A stretch of 38,498 nucleotides of DNA from JBALVO01 sp036961445 (GCA_036961445.1 JBALVO010000023.1:1-38498), one strand, 5' to 3'; positions 23,225-31,476 are shown, counted from the first letter of the stretch. Notes: a model not told the origin generated them from the sequence alone. Numbers and translations are program-made.

Positions 23225-23977
23225 TTAACGCTCATCGTGTGCCCGCACGCTTACCGCGTCGAGGAGGACGGGACTGCCGCAGGAGCTGACCTTGTTGAGT
23301 ATTTTTCCTCGCGCCTGCTGACCGCCTTTGTTAGTAAACATCTCCATGGTCTCTCCCAGATCGGAGTAGCGGTAGAAGGCCAGAGCGAAGTAATAATCAG
23401 GCTCCTCGCGGGCTGCCCCGATACCAGGCACCATCATCCACGAGAGGGACAGGGAGCCCATGGTCTTCATCGCTTGCCCCGCCTCCAAATGCGCCTCATA
23501 AGCCTCGGGTACACTGACGCCCTCATTCAGGTCGCATCCGTAAAACAGCCACAGACCATCCTGCGGGACACCGGCAGGCGCGTTAATTGGGTAAGACGCG
23601 ACCATCATGTGGCGGCTGCTGCAATCCATAACCTGGTCGAACTCCGCCGCCAGGCCTTTCCCATCTTTCATCCATCCTTCCATGCTCACACCGAACGATC
23701 GGGCGTCAGGCCAGGCGCCCATCCAGGCCAGGTCATAGTCCTGATGGGTATGGTACTGTGGAAACAAGGTCCAGGCCGCGTATTCTGTATTAGACTTACT
23801 GGCATATGCTCTGAATTTGGCGGTAACCTTATTCAGATCCTCGATCGTTTTGCCGTCGCGTAAGTCACAGGTTCGATAATCCACGGGCGTGCCCTTCATC
23901 GCAGCCGATGCCGACGACGCCCACCCTGCCGATACCAGAAAAGCGGTTATTACCACCAAAAGCATTTCTTTATTCAT
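23225..23977 (-). CDS. Exported protein of unknown function
   Basis: A 250-residue secreted protein with a clear Sec signal (LLVVITAFLVSAGWASSASA, then AMKG). The mature part has two cysteine-linked regions (YRTCDLRDG, VMDCSSRH, FYGCDLNEG) and aromatic-rich segments such as YAAWTLFPQYHTHQDYDLAW. The paired repeats resemble the ferredoxin-like/ABM dimeric-barrel style of small marine exported proteins, but I cannot name a family. The ATG has GAAAGGG upstream. It lies beside the outer-membrane protein gene. Confidence 0.75.
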   Translation of the reverse strand: MNKEMLLVVITAFLVSAGWASSASAAMKGTPVDYRTCDLRDGKTIEDLNKVTAKFRAYASKSNTEYAAWTLFPQYHTHQDYDLAWMGAWPDARSFGVSMEGWMKDGKGLAAEFDQVMDCSSRHMMVASYPINAPAGVPQDGLWLFYGCDLNEGVSVPEAYEAHLEAGQAMKTMGSLSLSWMMVPGIGAAREEPDYYFALAFYRYSDLGETMEMFTNKGGQQARGKILNKVSSCGSPVLLDAVSVRAHDER

Positions 23978-24400
23978 TTCCCTTTCCTCGATTGACTTGA
24001 CGAACGAAAGTCACTGCTCCGCACTACACTTTGCACCCCTGACCTTCGCCAGGCTTGCCTCCTATAAATTTAACCACACAGACTTAATGGATATAATGAT
24101 TTGGGTCAAGTAACGGCTTGAAGAGCCCACTTAGGCTTAATTTCTTTTGAGTAAATAGTCGGTGAAAATAACAGCCATTTGTAAAGCAAGAATTAGTTCC
24201 CAAGCAAGCGGTTCTGCGTCAGCTTGGAGTCGGAAACGGCCGCTCTCTGCGTCATAGACCAAATGGCCGCTTGTAGGTGCGATCTCAACCCTTATCGGGC
24301 TTGAATGGGCCGAAGGTTGGAAACGTCGGCTTTCATCTTAAAGGAGACAGGATTAGGGGCAGAATTTGGCTCGAAATCGGCCCCCTACGTGCCAACAGGG
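23978..24400. other. 423-bp stretch with no gene, weak repeat copy
   Basis: Contains the promoter region of the exported-protein gene on the left. Around 24210-24345 lie GGCCGCT-bearing half-palindromes and a poor copy of the repeat family (GAAACGTCGGCTTTCATC). No coding frame is convincing. Confidence 0.4.
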
Positions 24401-24769
24401 TCATTCTGTCTTGGGATGCCTGACGTCCCACATGAATTTGACGCAGGCAGCTATTCCAATTAGAAGTATAGGGCCGACGATCATGGCAATCGTTGGCAAC
24501 CCGGATGATAGGGGCGATCTATATGTCTCGTCAGTAAACTTCAATAAATATGCCGCTCGATCAAAATTGGCAACAGTGGCCAATGTGATAATCACCGCAA
24601 AGGTAATGTATAGCCCTGTGATTAACGTATTCTGCATCTGTGTCAGATTCTTTCCCACCAAATATGAAACGATAAGATATCCAGACGTCACTGATAAATA
24701 GATTGCAATAATTGACGCGGCGTTACCTAGGCTCATGATTATCAATTCCCAGAGTTCGGCATCTGTCAT
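24401..24769 (-). CDS. Small three-helix membrane protein, unknown function
   Basis: 122 residues with three hydrophobic spans: near residues 12-37 (MSLGNAASIIAIYLSVTSGY), 45-66 (TLITGLYITFAVIITLATV) and 92-112 (IAMIVGPILLIGIAACVKF), and short polar ends. No named family recognised. Its 5' side is about 95 bp from a repeat copy whose 49-bp left part is nearly duplicated upstream of the GFA gene at 33.9 kb. Confidence 0.7.
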   Translation of the reverse strand: MTDAELWELIIMSLGNAASIIAIYLSVTSGYLIVSYLVGKNLTQMQNTLITGLYITFAVIITLATVANFDRAAYLLKFTDETYRSPLSSGLPTIAMIVGPILLIGIAACVKFMWDVRHPKTE

Positions 24770-24862
24770 GCTTGCTCTCCTTGTTAGCTACCCCACTTAA
24801 GAATAGACCCAATCATAGGGCATAGGGCAACAGCGAAAATAGCCGTTCTAGGTCGCTTTCTG

Positions 24863-24935
24863 CCAAAAGCATATCAAGGCCCTAATGTCTAAAGGTAGGC
24901 GAAAGCGGACATCAGTCCAGGCCTGCTTTCATCTG
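24863..24935 (+). repeat. Palindromic-repeat family, extended copy A
   Basis: The first 49 bp (CCAAAAGCATATCA..., 24863-24911) match 33879-33927 at 43 positions. The core GGCGAAAGCGGACATCAG is followed by CCAGGCCTGCTTTCATC, pairing GAAAGC (24901-24906) with GCTTTC (24925-24930). It separates the membrane-protein and DUF1330 genes. Confidence 0.8.
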
Positions 24936-24967
24936 CGACCTCAATCGGCCGACGCAACACTTCACCA

Positions 24968-25255
24968 CTACAATCCTTCAACGCTCACAAGACGAACAGA
25001 GCTGCATTCATCCCGAATCGACTTGAGGCCCTGATAGATCGGACCTTCATAGAATTCCTCCCAATTGGCGACGGAAGGGAATTCGATCAATACAATTCGT
25101 CGTGGCTTCCAGTCGCCCTCATAGACCTTGTGCCCCCCGCCACGAGACAAATAGCATCCTCCAGCTACCTCAAGGGCAGGCTTGACTCGCGCCATATACT
25201 CGCCATAGCGTTTCATGTCATATATTTCTACGTCAAAGATTACGTATGCTGTCAT
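24968..25255 (-). CDS. DUF1330 family protein
   Basis: 95-residue dimeric alpha+beta-barrel protein of the DUF1330 group. Landmarks are AYVIFDVEIYDMKRYGEYM at the N-terminus, a central GGCYLSRGG, and IVLIEFPSVANWEEFY before the C-terminus. The catalytic role of the family is not established. It is a compact single-gene unit (about 415 bp from repeat to repeat), the clearest cassette-like gene in the window. Confidence 0.9.
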   Translation of the reverse strand: MTAYVIFDVEIYDMKRYGEYMARVKPALEVAGGCYLSRGGGHKVYEGDWKPRRIVLIEFPSVANWEEFYEGPIYQGLKSIRDECSSVRLVSVEGL

Positions 25256-25300
25256 GGTCCACCTCAGGGAGTTTTGTTATTGGACTTAAACAAGGATAGA

Positions 25301-25360
25301 CCGATGTCTGCTATTAGGCGAAAGCCGACATCAGGACATGCCTGCCTTCACGACATTCCG
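25301..25360 (+). repeat. Palindromic-repeat family, copy B
   Basis: GATGTCTGCTATTAGGCGAA (25303-25322) followed by AGCCGACATCAGG; GATGTC (25303-25308) pairs with GACATC (25327-25332). A CCTGCCTTCACG right arm follows. Upstream GGATAGACC recurs at 34.98 kb. Confidence 0.75.
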
Positions 25361-25543
25361 GCCATTCGAGAGGTGTCTATTTAGGCTTTTTGAACGGACA
25401 CTTGTGTGCCATGAAGGAACATAACGCTAGATATCAGCGGACGACAAAGGGCCGCTATCGCACCTAGTTCGACCTGATTTATTACCACGTGAAACCCCCC
25501 GGCAGACTGAGTATCTATTTCGGAAAGGGTTTACAAACTAAAG

Positions 25544-25568
25544 ACCCCGGCTTTGCCGGGGGCTATTT
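25544..25568 (-). terminator. Rho-independent terminator of the 25.6-26.8 kb gene
   Basis: On the minus strand CCCCGGC-AAA-GCCGGGG is followed by TCTTTAG, 30-50 bp after the stop of the exported cysteine-rich protein gene. The GC stem is strong and the T-run modest. Confidence 0.7.
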
Positions 25569-25594
25569 GGCAGCCCAGCTGAAATACAGACTGC

Positions 25595-26800
25595 TTACTC
25601 TTTTTTATTGGGCCAGCTATCACCTTCTGTTGTTTCGCGTTGGCCCTGTGGTGTTACGACTAGGACCCTGATTTCGTTAACTGTACTATTTATTACTTTG
25701 ATCTGATCATCCAGGTCACCGATTTTTTTCTCAAGGTCCTCGATTTTGGTATTCATGAGTTCCGAGCACTCCTGAATGTGTGAGATTTGCTCACCCTGGA
25801 ATTCGTCATTGAACAGGCTCAGAACATCGTGCACTTCCTTGGCTATTTGCAGAACGGTAACCGGGATGAGGCAGACAGCTGAGGCGTTGAAACCGGCAAT
25901 TGTCTGGTCAGCGGGGGGATCACAGATCTCTGCAACCCATTCCGTCGCGTTTACCACGGTAAAAGCCGCCACAATAACACCCGCACTGATGGGCTGGTCA
26001 GTGCCCATCTCGTCGCAGTCGTCTTCCTCGATAGCCATTGGCTGTAACTCGGCGCTTTGTGCTGCCAGGCGTGACGAGGCTATGTGAGCACTTTCATTTT
26101 GCATTTCACCACTGGCAAGTGTCAGTTCGTCTATTGAGGTATTTACGTTGTTACGGAACCTGTTCCGCTTGTCATCGACCAACGTATCCTTGCCCTTACA
26201 CTCGATCGGGCAGAGACCTTCCTGCTTCTCACTGATATGTAGGGTACTGTCCTTGATCCCGCCCTCATCAATAACCTTAATTTTCCAGCTATTGCATTTA
26301 TCATCGTACGCCTTGTCCTGATCCTTGGCGTTGAAAAACACCTGGCAGTCAGTACAGCTGCTCTCAAAATCCTCGATCACCATCTCAGCCAGGAAATCAT
26401 CGAGTTCAACAGAGTCCACATTCTTCGATTGGCAACTCTTGGTCCCGACATCGTCCCGATCCCTGCCCCGGCCTTTGTAGGAAGCGCCGACCATCTCGGT
26501 ATAGTCAGTCTCGCGCAGAGCATCATTTTCAGCATGCGTGTCCCCGACATCGTCTTTTAGCTTTCCCAGCCGCCTCGAGGCATTGTCGCAGCTTTTACTA
26601 TTCTTCTTGTCTGCACAGGCCTCAGCGATCAAATCCTGGGCGCTGACAACCATTTCGCCCTGAGCATCCACTAGTTCGCAGGATTTGCTTTTCAGATCGG
26701 TATCTTCCCCGGAATAGTCGCAACTGCGTGCCGCCCATCCATTGGATGTAAGACCAAGCGACAGGATCAATCCGGTCAATAAATAAATCAGATTCTTCAT
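25595..26800 (-). CDS. Exported cysteine-rich protein with C-terminal coiled coil, unknown
   Basis: A 401-residue secreted protein with a textbook signal peptide (MKNLIYLLTGLILSLGLTSN, then GWAARS). The mature part is highly acidic with many cysteines (RSCDYSG, KSCELV, EACADK, KSCDNAS, SSCTDCQ, LCPIECKG), suggesting disulfide structure. A hydrophobic stretch near residues 275-290 (ISAGVIVAAFTVVNAT) and a second near 310-325 (AVCLIPVTVLQIA) are followed by a heptad-like coiled coil (MNTKIEDLEKKIGDLDDQIK). No family recognised. The ATG has AAAGGAG upstream, and a GC-rich terminator follows. Confidence 0.8.
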   Translation of the reverse strand: MKNLIYLLTGLILSLGLTSNGWAARSCDYSGEDTDLKSKSCELVDAQGEMVVSAQDLIAEACADKKNSKSCDNASRRLGKLKDDVGDTHAENDALRETDYTEMVGASYKGRGRDRDDVGTKSCQSKNVDSVELDDFLAEMVIEDFESSCTDCQVFFNAKDQDKAYDDKCNSWKIKVIDEGGIKDSTLHISEKQEGLCPIECKGKDTLVDDKRNRFRNNVNTSIDELTLASGEMQNESAHIASSRLAAQSAELQPMAIEEDDCDEMGTDQPISAGVIVAAFTVVNATEWVAEICDPPADQTIAGFNASAVCLIPVTVLQIAKEVHDVLSLFNDEFQGEQISHIQECSELMNTKIEDLEKKIGDLDDQIKVINSTVNEIRVLVVTPQGQRETTEGDSWPNKKE

Positions 26801-27009
26801 TGTAGACTCCTTTCAGTTTATGAAGACAGCACAACACCCATGCTCCCTTTAATGTAGTTTATTATTAAGTCGCCAGCCTGAAATTGACTCAACTCAACAA
26901 ACCTTGCTGTATATAAGGATTATTTCGTCTAGGTGGTTTTCTCGATATACCTCTATTTCAGGGGTGGTCTAATTCTAGAACTATAAACCTTCTCGCTGGC
27001 CTGGATTTG
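26801..27009. other. AT-rich promoter region of the cysteine-rich protein gene
   Basis: No gene seen; AT-rich with candidate sigma70 hexamers for the minus-strand gene, none decisive. Confidence 0.35.
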
Positions 27010-27052
27010 GCCTGCGTAACTCAGTAGGTAGAGCGGCTGATTTTTTGCCGTC
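27010..27052 (+). pseudogene. tRNA 5'-half look-alike
   Basis: GCCTGCGTAACTCAGTAGGT then AGAGCGGCTGA reproduces an acceptor strand, T8-A9 and a complete D arm (ACTC/GAGC with AGTAGGTA loop) followed by an anticodon-stem start. The next bases TTTTTTGCCG do not close an anticodon stem and no T arm follows. It is a tRNA fragment rather than a gene, probably debris of integration or recombination, right beside an IS3 remnant. Confidence 0.55.
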
Positions 27053-27193
27053 GATATGACCGCAGAGAAATGGAAGCGGGAATAGCCTGAGGGCAAGGAT
27101 TTGTATCATCGTGCAAAAAGGGAATGACCGGAGTGGACTTTATCCGGTTTACTAGACACTTCTAGCCTATTCTATGAGCATAGGAGGAAGTCT

Positions 27194-27283
27194 ATGAGTA
27201 ACCAGCGATATTCACCGGAATTCAAAGACGAAGCGGTCCGCCAGGTTGTTACTGGTAGCGGGTCGTCTACGAGTGTCAGCTAA
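27194..27283 (+). pseudogene. IS3-family orfA transposase remnant
   Basis: With a good Shine-Dalgarno (AGGAGGAAG) the frame reads MSNQRYSPEFKDEAVRQVV and then stops after 29 residues. This is the start of the HTH-containing OrfA protein of IS3-type elements. The rest of orfA and all of orfB are missing. Upstream TTTACTAGACACTTCTAG could be the left terminal region. Dead element between the cysteine-rich protein gene and the Rieske gene. Confidence 0.8.
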
Positions 27284-27372
27284 GCGAAGACCGCTCTGCC
27301 TCGTTCGGCGAGCGAATCCTGAATTTCTCGATGGCTCAGGCTTAAACGAAAGGAAAGAAAACAGTGTCCCTT

Positions 27373-28491
27373 TTATGTAGATAAATGTTCGACCAGATTT
27401 TTATGAAAATGCACAATTGCTTTTTCAAAGTGCCCAAACGTCAGGTGCCGGTTAGCATTGGTCCCCAGGGTTCCTTGAATGCTGCAAGCAGCCTCACGGT
27501 CTTCATCAAAGCCCGCCGCTTTGACAAAAACAGCATCTCGCTCTGCTTCCTCCACAGCAATTGTCGACCCATCAGAAGTTTTGTTTGTCACTCGGTAAAT
27601 CAACATGTGGGTACGAGATGGACTAAGCGGCTCGAAGACGGTCATTGTTGTGTGCTTGGAAAGAATCGAAATAACAACATTTGGGAAAAGCTGATATACC
27701 GACGTCACCATGCCATCAAGACGCCGTTCCCCAGGATCAATATCGCGAAGTTTCTCAATACGTCTAAAAGGAAAAATAACTCGAGAATTGGAACCAAAGT
27801 TCTCAACCACATTGATATTGTCGAGGCCGTATGGGTAGAAGCTTTGCTTGTGGAGGGACTTGATGTGGTATCCCTCCATGGTGGTTTCGGCGATCAACTT
27901 CCAGTTCGCCTCATCGGTATATTCGCTTTGATCGAAAAACTGCTGTTCACTGGTAAAAAAGTCTGGCGTATTTTCAAGCATTGAGAAATCTATCGGGCCA
28001 CTCTGATCGACGTAGACCAACCCCCCTTTCTCTAGCGCACTGACCTCAACGAGACCGTTTTCCTGCAGTTCAACTCCCGGAAATCCAGATTGCCCGGGTA
28101 TATTCCTGAGCTTCCCATCGAGTCCATAAGTCCACGCATGATATGGGCAGACGAAAGCACGAGCACACCCACTGTCTTTAGCAACCGGCATACCACGGTG
28201 CCGACAGCCGTTGATAAACGCACGAACTTGGCCATCATCCCCTCTCACTACCAAGAGCGGGGTACCCGCCGCCTTCCTCTCTACATAACTGCCGTTCTCA
28301 GGCAGCATCGCTGAAGGACAAAAGGCAATGGGCATGCGCCGCAGAAGTGCAATTTCGGATTCGAAACGTTCCTCCGAAAAATAGCTTGCCACAGGCTCTT
28401 TCCAGACCTTGTCACCGAGATCGGTGGTCTTATTGTCAATATGGCTAAAAATACGCTCTATTACTTGCTTTTCGCTCAGGAGAGAAATCAT
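27373..28491 (-). CDS. Rieske non-heme iron oxygenase, alpha-subunit type
   Basis: Aromatic-ring-hydroxylating-type oxygenase (372 aa). The Rieske [2Fe-2S] ligands are Cys96-x-His98 and Cys115-x2-His118 (CRHRGMPV, CPYHAW). The mononuclear iron triad is His209 and His214 (GYHIKSLH) with probable Asp331 (DEDREA); the bridging acid precedes NWK (residues 193-198). It fits the SRPBCC-containing family that hydroxylates or demethylates aromatic, betaine-like or sterol substrates. No reductase or ferredoxin gene is adjacent. The start is only 20 bp after the stop of a beta-lactamase-family fragment, so an older operon seems to have been cut. Confidence 0.92.
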   Translation of the reverse strand: MISLLSEKQVIERIFSHIDNKTTDLGDKVWKEPVASYFSEERFESEIALLRRMPIAFCPSAMLPENGSYVERKAAGTPLLVVRGDDGQVRAFINGCRHRGMPVAKDSGCARAFVCPYHAWTYGLDGKLRNIPGQSGFPGVELQENGLVEVSALEKGGLVYVDQSGPIDFSMLENTPDFFTSEQQFFDQSEYTDEANWKLIAETTMEGYHIKSLHKQSFYPYGLDNINVVENFGSNSRVIFPFRRIEKLRDIDPGERRLDGMVTSVYQLFPNVVISILSKHTTMTVFEPLSPSRTHMLIYRVTNKTSDGSTIAVEEAERDAVFVKAAGFDEDREAACSIQGTLGTNANRHLTFGHFEKAIVHFHKNLVEHLST

Positions 28492-28511
28492 ATTGTCCCG
28501 TGATTCTGGTG

Positions 28512-28660
28512 TTACCCGTCAATGGTATAAATGAGTGCCCGGCTCCTGGGGTCGCCGACCGAGCCTGTACCCATGCTGTTCATCGTATAAACCTGGCCCA
28601 GTTTACGCTCTGGATCGGCGAATACGAAGGATATCTCCAACCGCCATCCCCCGGAACCTA
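28512..28660 (-). pseudogene. C-terminal fragment of a beta-lactamase-family hydrolase
   Basis: The frame reads SFVFADPERKLGQVYTMNSM then GTGSVGDPRSRALIYTIDG and stops. This is the typical C-terminal end of EstB-like serine hydrolases; the intact copy at 8-9.2 kb has LAFADPDAELGFAYVMNAM in the same place. The catalytic SxxK and YxN regions are absent. Homology begins about 15 bp from a palindromic-repeat copy (28674-28726), suggesting the rest was lost at or near the repeat. It lies directly upstream of the Rieske gene. Confidence 0.8.
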
Positions 28661-28673
28661 CAAGCAAGCAAGA

Positions 28674-28726
28674 GTGAAAGGTCCTGTAATACGCGCAAGC
28701 GTACATCAGGCCATGTCCGCTTTCAC
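28674..28726. repeat. Palindromic-repeat family, inverted-type copy
   Basis: GTGAAAG (28674-28680) pairs with CTTTCAC (28720-28726); within it are CGTACATCAGG and CCATGTCCGCTTTCACC. It marks the broken edge of the hydrolase fragment. Confidence 0.7.
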
Positions 28727-28916
28727 CACATTCACGGCATTTTCTCGTTGTAAGAGGCTTGCACGCAACAAGGCGTTCTAAAGGAGGAGTGAATCCTGAT
28801 TCTTTGCAATTTGTAAGGCGCTATAAAAAGCTGTTGCTTGCAAATCTGCCTGGAAATGCCAAAATTAGTAAGAACAAAGTATGAGTATCAGTGAATGCTA
28901 AGTTAGAGGAGCAGCT

Positions 28917-29327
28917 ATGACTAAAATTTTTCTGATTATTGCGCTAATCATACTGGCTGTCTGGTTGTTGCGTAAAATGTTTCCAGTCGGGAAGAAACGT
29001 CTATACACAAAGGCAAAAGTTCCAGGAGAATTATCATCCCATAACCGTGCCTACGAAGCGGTATCTATTCATTCCTATAAAGGCGGTTGCACTGACGCAG
29101 AGCAGTTAGCGGGACAACGTTTTCTTTTAAGCGAGGCCCCAGTCCTCCCTTTGGAATCGTGTGCTTCTGAAAAGTGCCATTGTATATATATGCACCACAT
29201 TGACCGTCGCGGCGGTATTGACCGACGCGTAATTCACGAATCCGAGGAAGCGTTTCTGTCCACTCCGGAGTATCAAAACCGCCGCATTTCCCGGGGCCGT
29301 CGCGCAAGCGATCTCGCCTTAGCCTGA
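28917..29327 (+). CDS. Membrane-anchored protein with a DRR-x4-DRR motif
   Basis: 136 residues: an N-terminal membrane anchor (FLIIALIILAVWLLRKMF), a linker, and a C-terminal part with LPLESCASEKCHCIYMHH followed by DRRGGIDRRV. Cysteine-plus-DRR patterns of this kind occur in small uncharacterised gammaproteobacterial proteins; function unknown. The ATG follows GAGGAGC. A lone plus-strand gene between two repeat copies (28.7 and 29.36 kb). Confidence 0.75.
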   Translation: MTKIFLIIALIILAVWLLRKMFPVGKKRLYTKAKVPGELSSHNRAYEAVSIHSYKGGCTDAEQLAGQRFLLSEAPVLPLESCASEKCHCIYMHHIDRRGGIDRRVIHESEEAFLSTPEYQNRRISRGRRASDLALA

Positions 29328-29358
29328 TCCCCCAACAAGCAGGTGGGAGGCCCACTTC

Positions 29359-29387
29359 TAGGCGAAAGCGGACGTCAGCTTCCACCT
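29359..29387 (+). repeat. Palindromic-repeat family, copy
   Basis: TAGGCGAAAGCGGACGTCAG then CTTCCACC. It overlaps the last codons of the saccharopine-dehydrogenase-like gene (stop 29375), so the repeat contributes the C-terminal residues of that protein. Confidence 0.75.
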
Positions 29388-31015
29388 GGCAGCGGCTCGC
29401 GCCTATCTGGCCTCAGATAACCGCGATACCGCACAAGCAAGCCCCCGCCGAACGGAGCACTTAGAGCGACGTCAAAGCGGAACGATCCGTTCTGGGCATA
29501 TTCTCGGCTATCGCTCCGTGGCAGTAAGAATCGCGGAAGAGGCAGGCCCGCAAACCAGCCGCGCCTCACTGGCAGGCGCATGCATCCGTCTTCCACAAGC
29601 AGGTCCAGCTCGCAGTTGAACAGCCAGAAGCGCTCCCTGTAGCGGTGTGGCGCCTTTGCCGGAGTGCAGTGGGACCGCAAGATGCGGCCGTCGAAGCTCC
29701 GCTCCCATATCTCACCGTATTCGGTTCGCGTCATTGTCACTGTAACCGGCACGTCATCCCCGGCCGCCGGAAAGCGGAAAATCCTAGCCAGGAAACGCGC
29801 GAATAAAGACTTGCCGCTGAGCACTTCGGCAGTGCCAGAGAAACTCTCTATGTCCTGAACACTGTGTAAATCCTGCACTTCTGGTGGTAACTTGGACCAC
29901 TGGTCACCAAGCGAGTCCTGGAAGAGTGTCGCCCGAGCCGTTTCGTCCACTGCGGTCGTTACACAGAGATCGGACATAGCTTCCTCGATTTCTACCAGCG
30001 TCAATTCTGCGAGGCATGGCCGGGCTCCAGGGGGTACCCGCTCCAAACATCGGAGCAAAGCACGCGCGGTGATACAAGGTATGTAAGGGCCGTCCCCAGC
30101 AGCGGCGATCATGCGCCATTCGCGCTGTCTGAAGCCAGTGTCCTTGCGTCCGACGACTGTGACGCTCATGCCGCCCCGATCGGTTCCAAAGCGCAGGAGG
30201 CCATTGGCGCACCATTGCATAAAGCGCACGCGGCCCGGACTAACTTTGAACGGCCAGATCCGTCGTAAAACGCCGAGACCGCGCAGGGCCATATTCAGCA
30301 GGCCAAGTTCCATTCCGGCCCTGAACACGACGGATCGGGCGCCGAAAAAATCAGGAAATAGACGGATGTCTGGCACCTCAATAAAATAGCCTGTCCTGAT
30401 GAGGTCTGGAGCGAGACTTACGCGCTTCCGTTCGCTCCAGCAGCGCTGTTGGCGCCAGACACCGCCCCTCCAAACTGGTGATGACTTACCGAGCTGCCCG
30501 ACGATGCTGGCAATCACTGCTGCGCCGCGCGGTGCTCGATTGCCCGGCAAGATGACGGTATCAATCAGGAGGATCTCGTCAAAGTCGCGGCAAAGTCCAG
30601 CAGCAACGATAGATGACAACCCGGGGACGCTTGATGCCCCCGAAAGTAGACGGCGACCCTGTTTGCGCGCGTCATCATCAAGGGTCGAGATGCCGGCCGT
30701 GAACCCTGCATCATCGGATAGATCAAGATAGTCGACACCACCGTCAAGGCACAAACGAGGGATACGATAGGAATATTTTTCGTTGGCCTGAAATGGCCCC
30801 GTCGCGTCGATGACAATATCTGGATCGGGTTCAAAGAGCTTCTCAGGCGTGGCACGTACATCAAACGCCATCGGGTGTCCGCCAATGACTTTCGTACACT
30901 CCCGCGCCTTTTCCAGATCTCTTCCGGCCAACCATACAGTGTGTCCGTCTCGTAGAAGAAGTTCTGCAAGACGCGAACCGAATACGCCGTAACCACCGAC
31001 AATAACAACCTTCAT
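29375..31015 (-). CDS. Saccharopine dehydrogenase-like protein with DUF4166 domain
   Basis: 546-residue NAD(P)-binding protein. The N-terminal Rossmann domain has VVIVGGYGVFGSRLAE and AGRDLEKA (residues 1-60). The C-terminal ~170 residues have the DUF4166 pattern (TGTAEVLSG-like start, GEIWERSF, HRYRERFWLF). The ATG at 31015 was chosen over an upstream codon at 31057 because it starts MKVVIVGGYG and overlaps the stop of the upstream DCC gene as ATGA. GC content is visibly higher than in neighbours on both sides. The enzymatic reaction is unknown. Its last codons lie inside a palindromic repeat. Confidence 0.88.
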   Translation of the reverse strand: MKVVIVGGYGVFGSRLAELLLRDGHTVWLAGRDLEKARECTKVIGGHPMAFDVRATPEKLFEPDPDIVIDATGPFQANEKYSYRIPRLCLDGGVDYLDLSDDAGFTAGISTLDDDARKQGRRLLSGASSVPGLSSIVAAGLCRDFDEILLIDTVILPGNRAPRGAAVIASIVGQLGKSSPVWRGGVWRQQRCWSERKRVSLAPDLIRTGYFIEVPDIRLFPDFFGARSVVFRAGMELGLLNMALRGLGVLRRIWPFKVSPGRVRFMQWCANGLLRFGTDRGGMSVTVVGRKDTGFRQREWRMIAAAGDGPYIPCITARALLRCLERVPPGARPCLAELTLVEIEEAMSDLCVTTAVDETARATLFQDSLGDQWSKLPPEVQDLHSVQDIESFSGTAEVLSGKSLFARFLARIFRFPAAGDDVPVTVTMTRTEYGEIWERSFDGRILRSHCTPAKAPHRYRERFWLFNCELDLLVEDGCMRLPVRRGWFAGLPLPRFLLPRSDSREYAQNGSFRFDVALSAPFGGGLLVRYRGYLRPDRREPLPGGS

Positions 31016-31476
31016 TTCATCAGTCTGGCGCGAAGCGCAGGATCTGGCACTGTACACATCTCTTTCCGTCCAAATAACCTGTAACGATTGCGAGCGAGTT
31101 TTTGGTAAAGCCAGTCTTGCACCAATCGTGGCACTAGCCTCAGGGGTTGCAAAAGCCAGCCCGCACCACCGACCCGCGCTCCGGCGCGGATCATGCCGTC
31201 AAAAGAGGTAAACGCGCTACCATCGACAATGTACAGCCAGCTCTCGGGGTCGGCAGCATCCAGACCGTAGTGGCGCAGTAATGCGGATCCGAGTTCGGTC
31301 TGTGTGGGGCAAATACGGAACTCTGCAGACCGGTCGAAACGAGCTATCAATCGGGCGCCGACCGTGCAAAGGGCGCAATCTCCGTCCACTACCGTAACTG
31401 GGCCATTATCGTCGAAATGAGGCACACCGACGTCTTTACGGTATGAAAAAGGTTCTCTAGAAATCAATGCTCTCAT
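31012..31476 (-). CDS. DCC-type thiol-disulfide protein (DUF393)
   Basis: 154-residue DUF393 protein with the defining DxDCxxC box (VVDGDCALCTVGA). The family is thought to act on thiol-disulfide exchange, but the substrates are not known. Its TGA overlaps the ATG of the DUF4166 fusion gene by 4 bp (ATGA), so the two are co-translated and probably cooperate. DCC and DUF4166 genes are known neighbours in other proteobacteria. Same raised GC as its partner. Confidence 0.9.
   Translation of the reverse strand: MRALISREPFSYRKDVGVPHFDDNGPVTVVDGDCALCTVGARLIARFDRSAEFRICPTQTELGSALLRHYGLDAADPESWLYIVDGSAFTSFDGMIRAGARVGGAGWLLQPLRLVPRLVQDWLYQKLARNRYRLFGRKEMCTVPDPALRARLMK

Noticed and set aside
29508..30731. 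Several open frames of 60-110 codons opposite and within the DUF4166 gene
   Set aside because: High-GC shadow frames of a well-supported gene.
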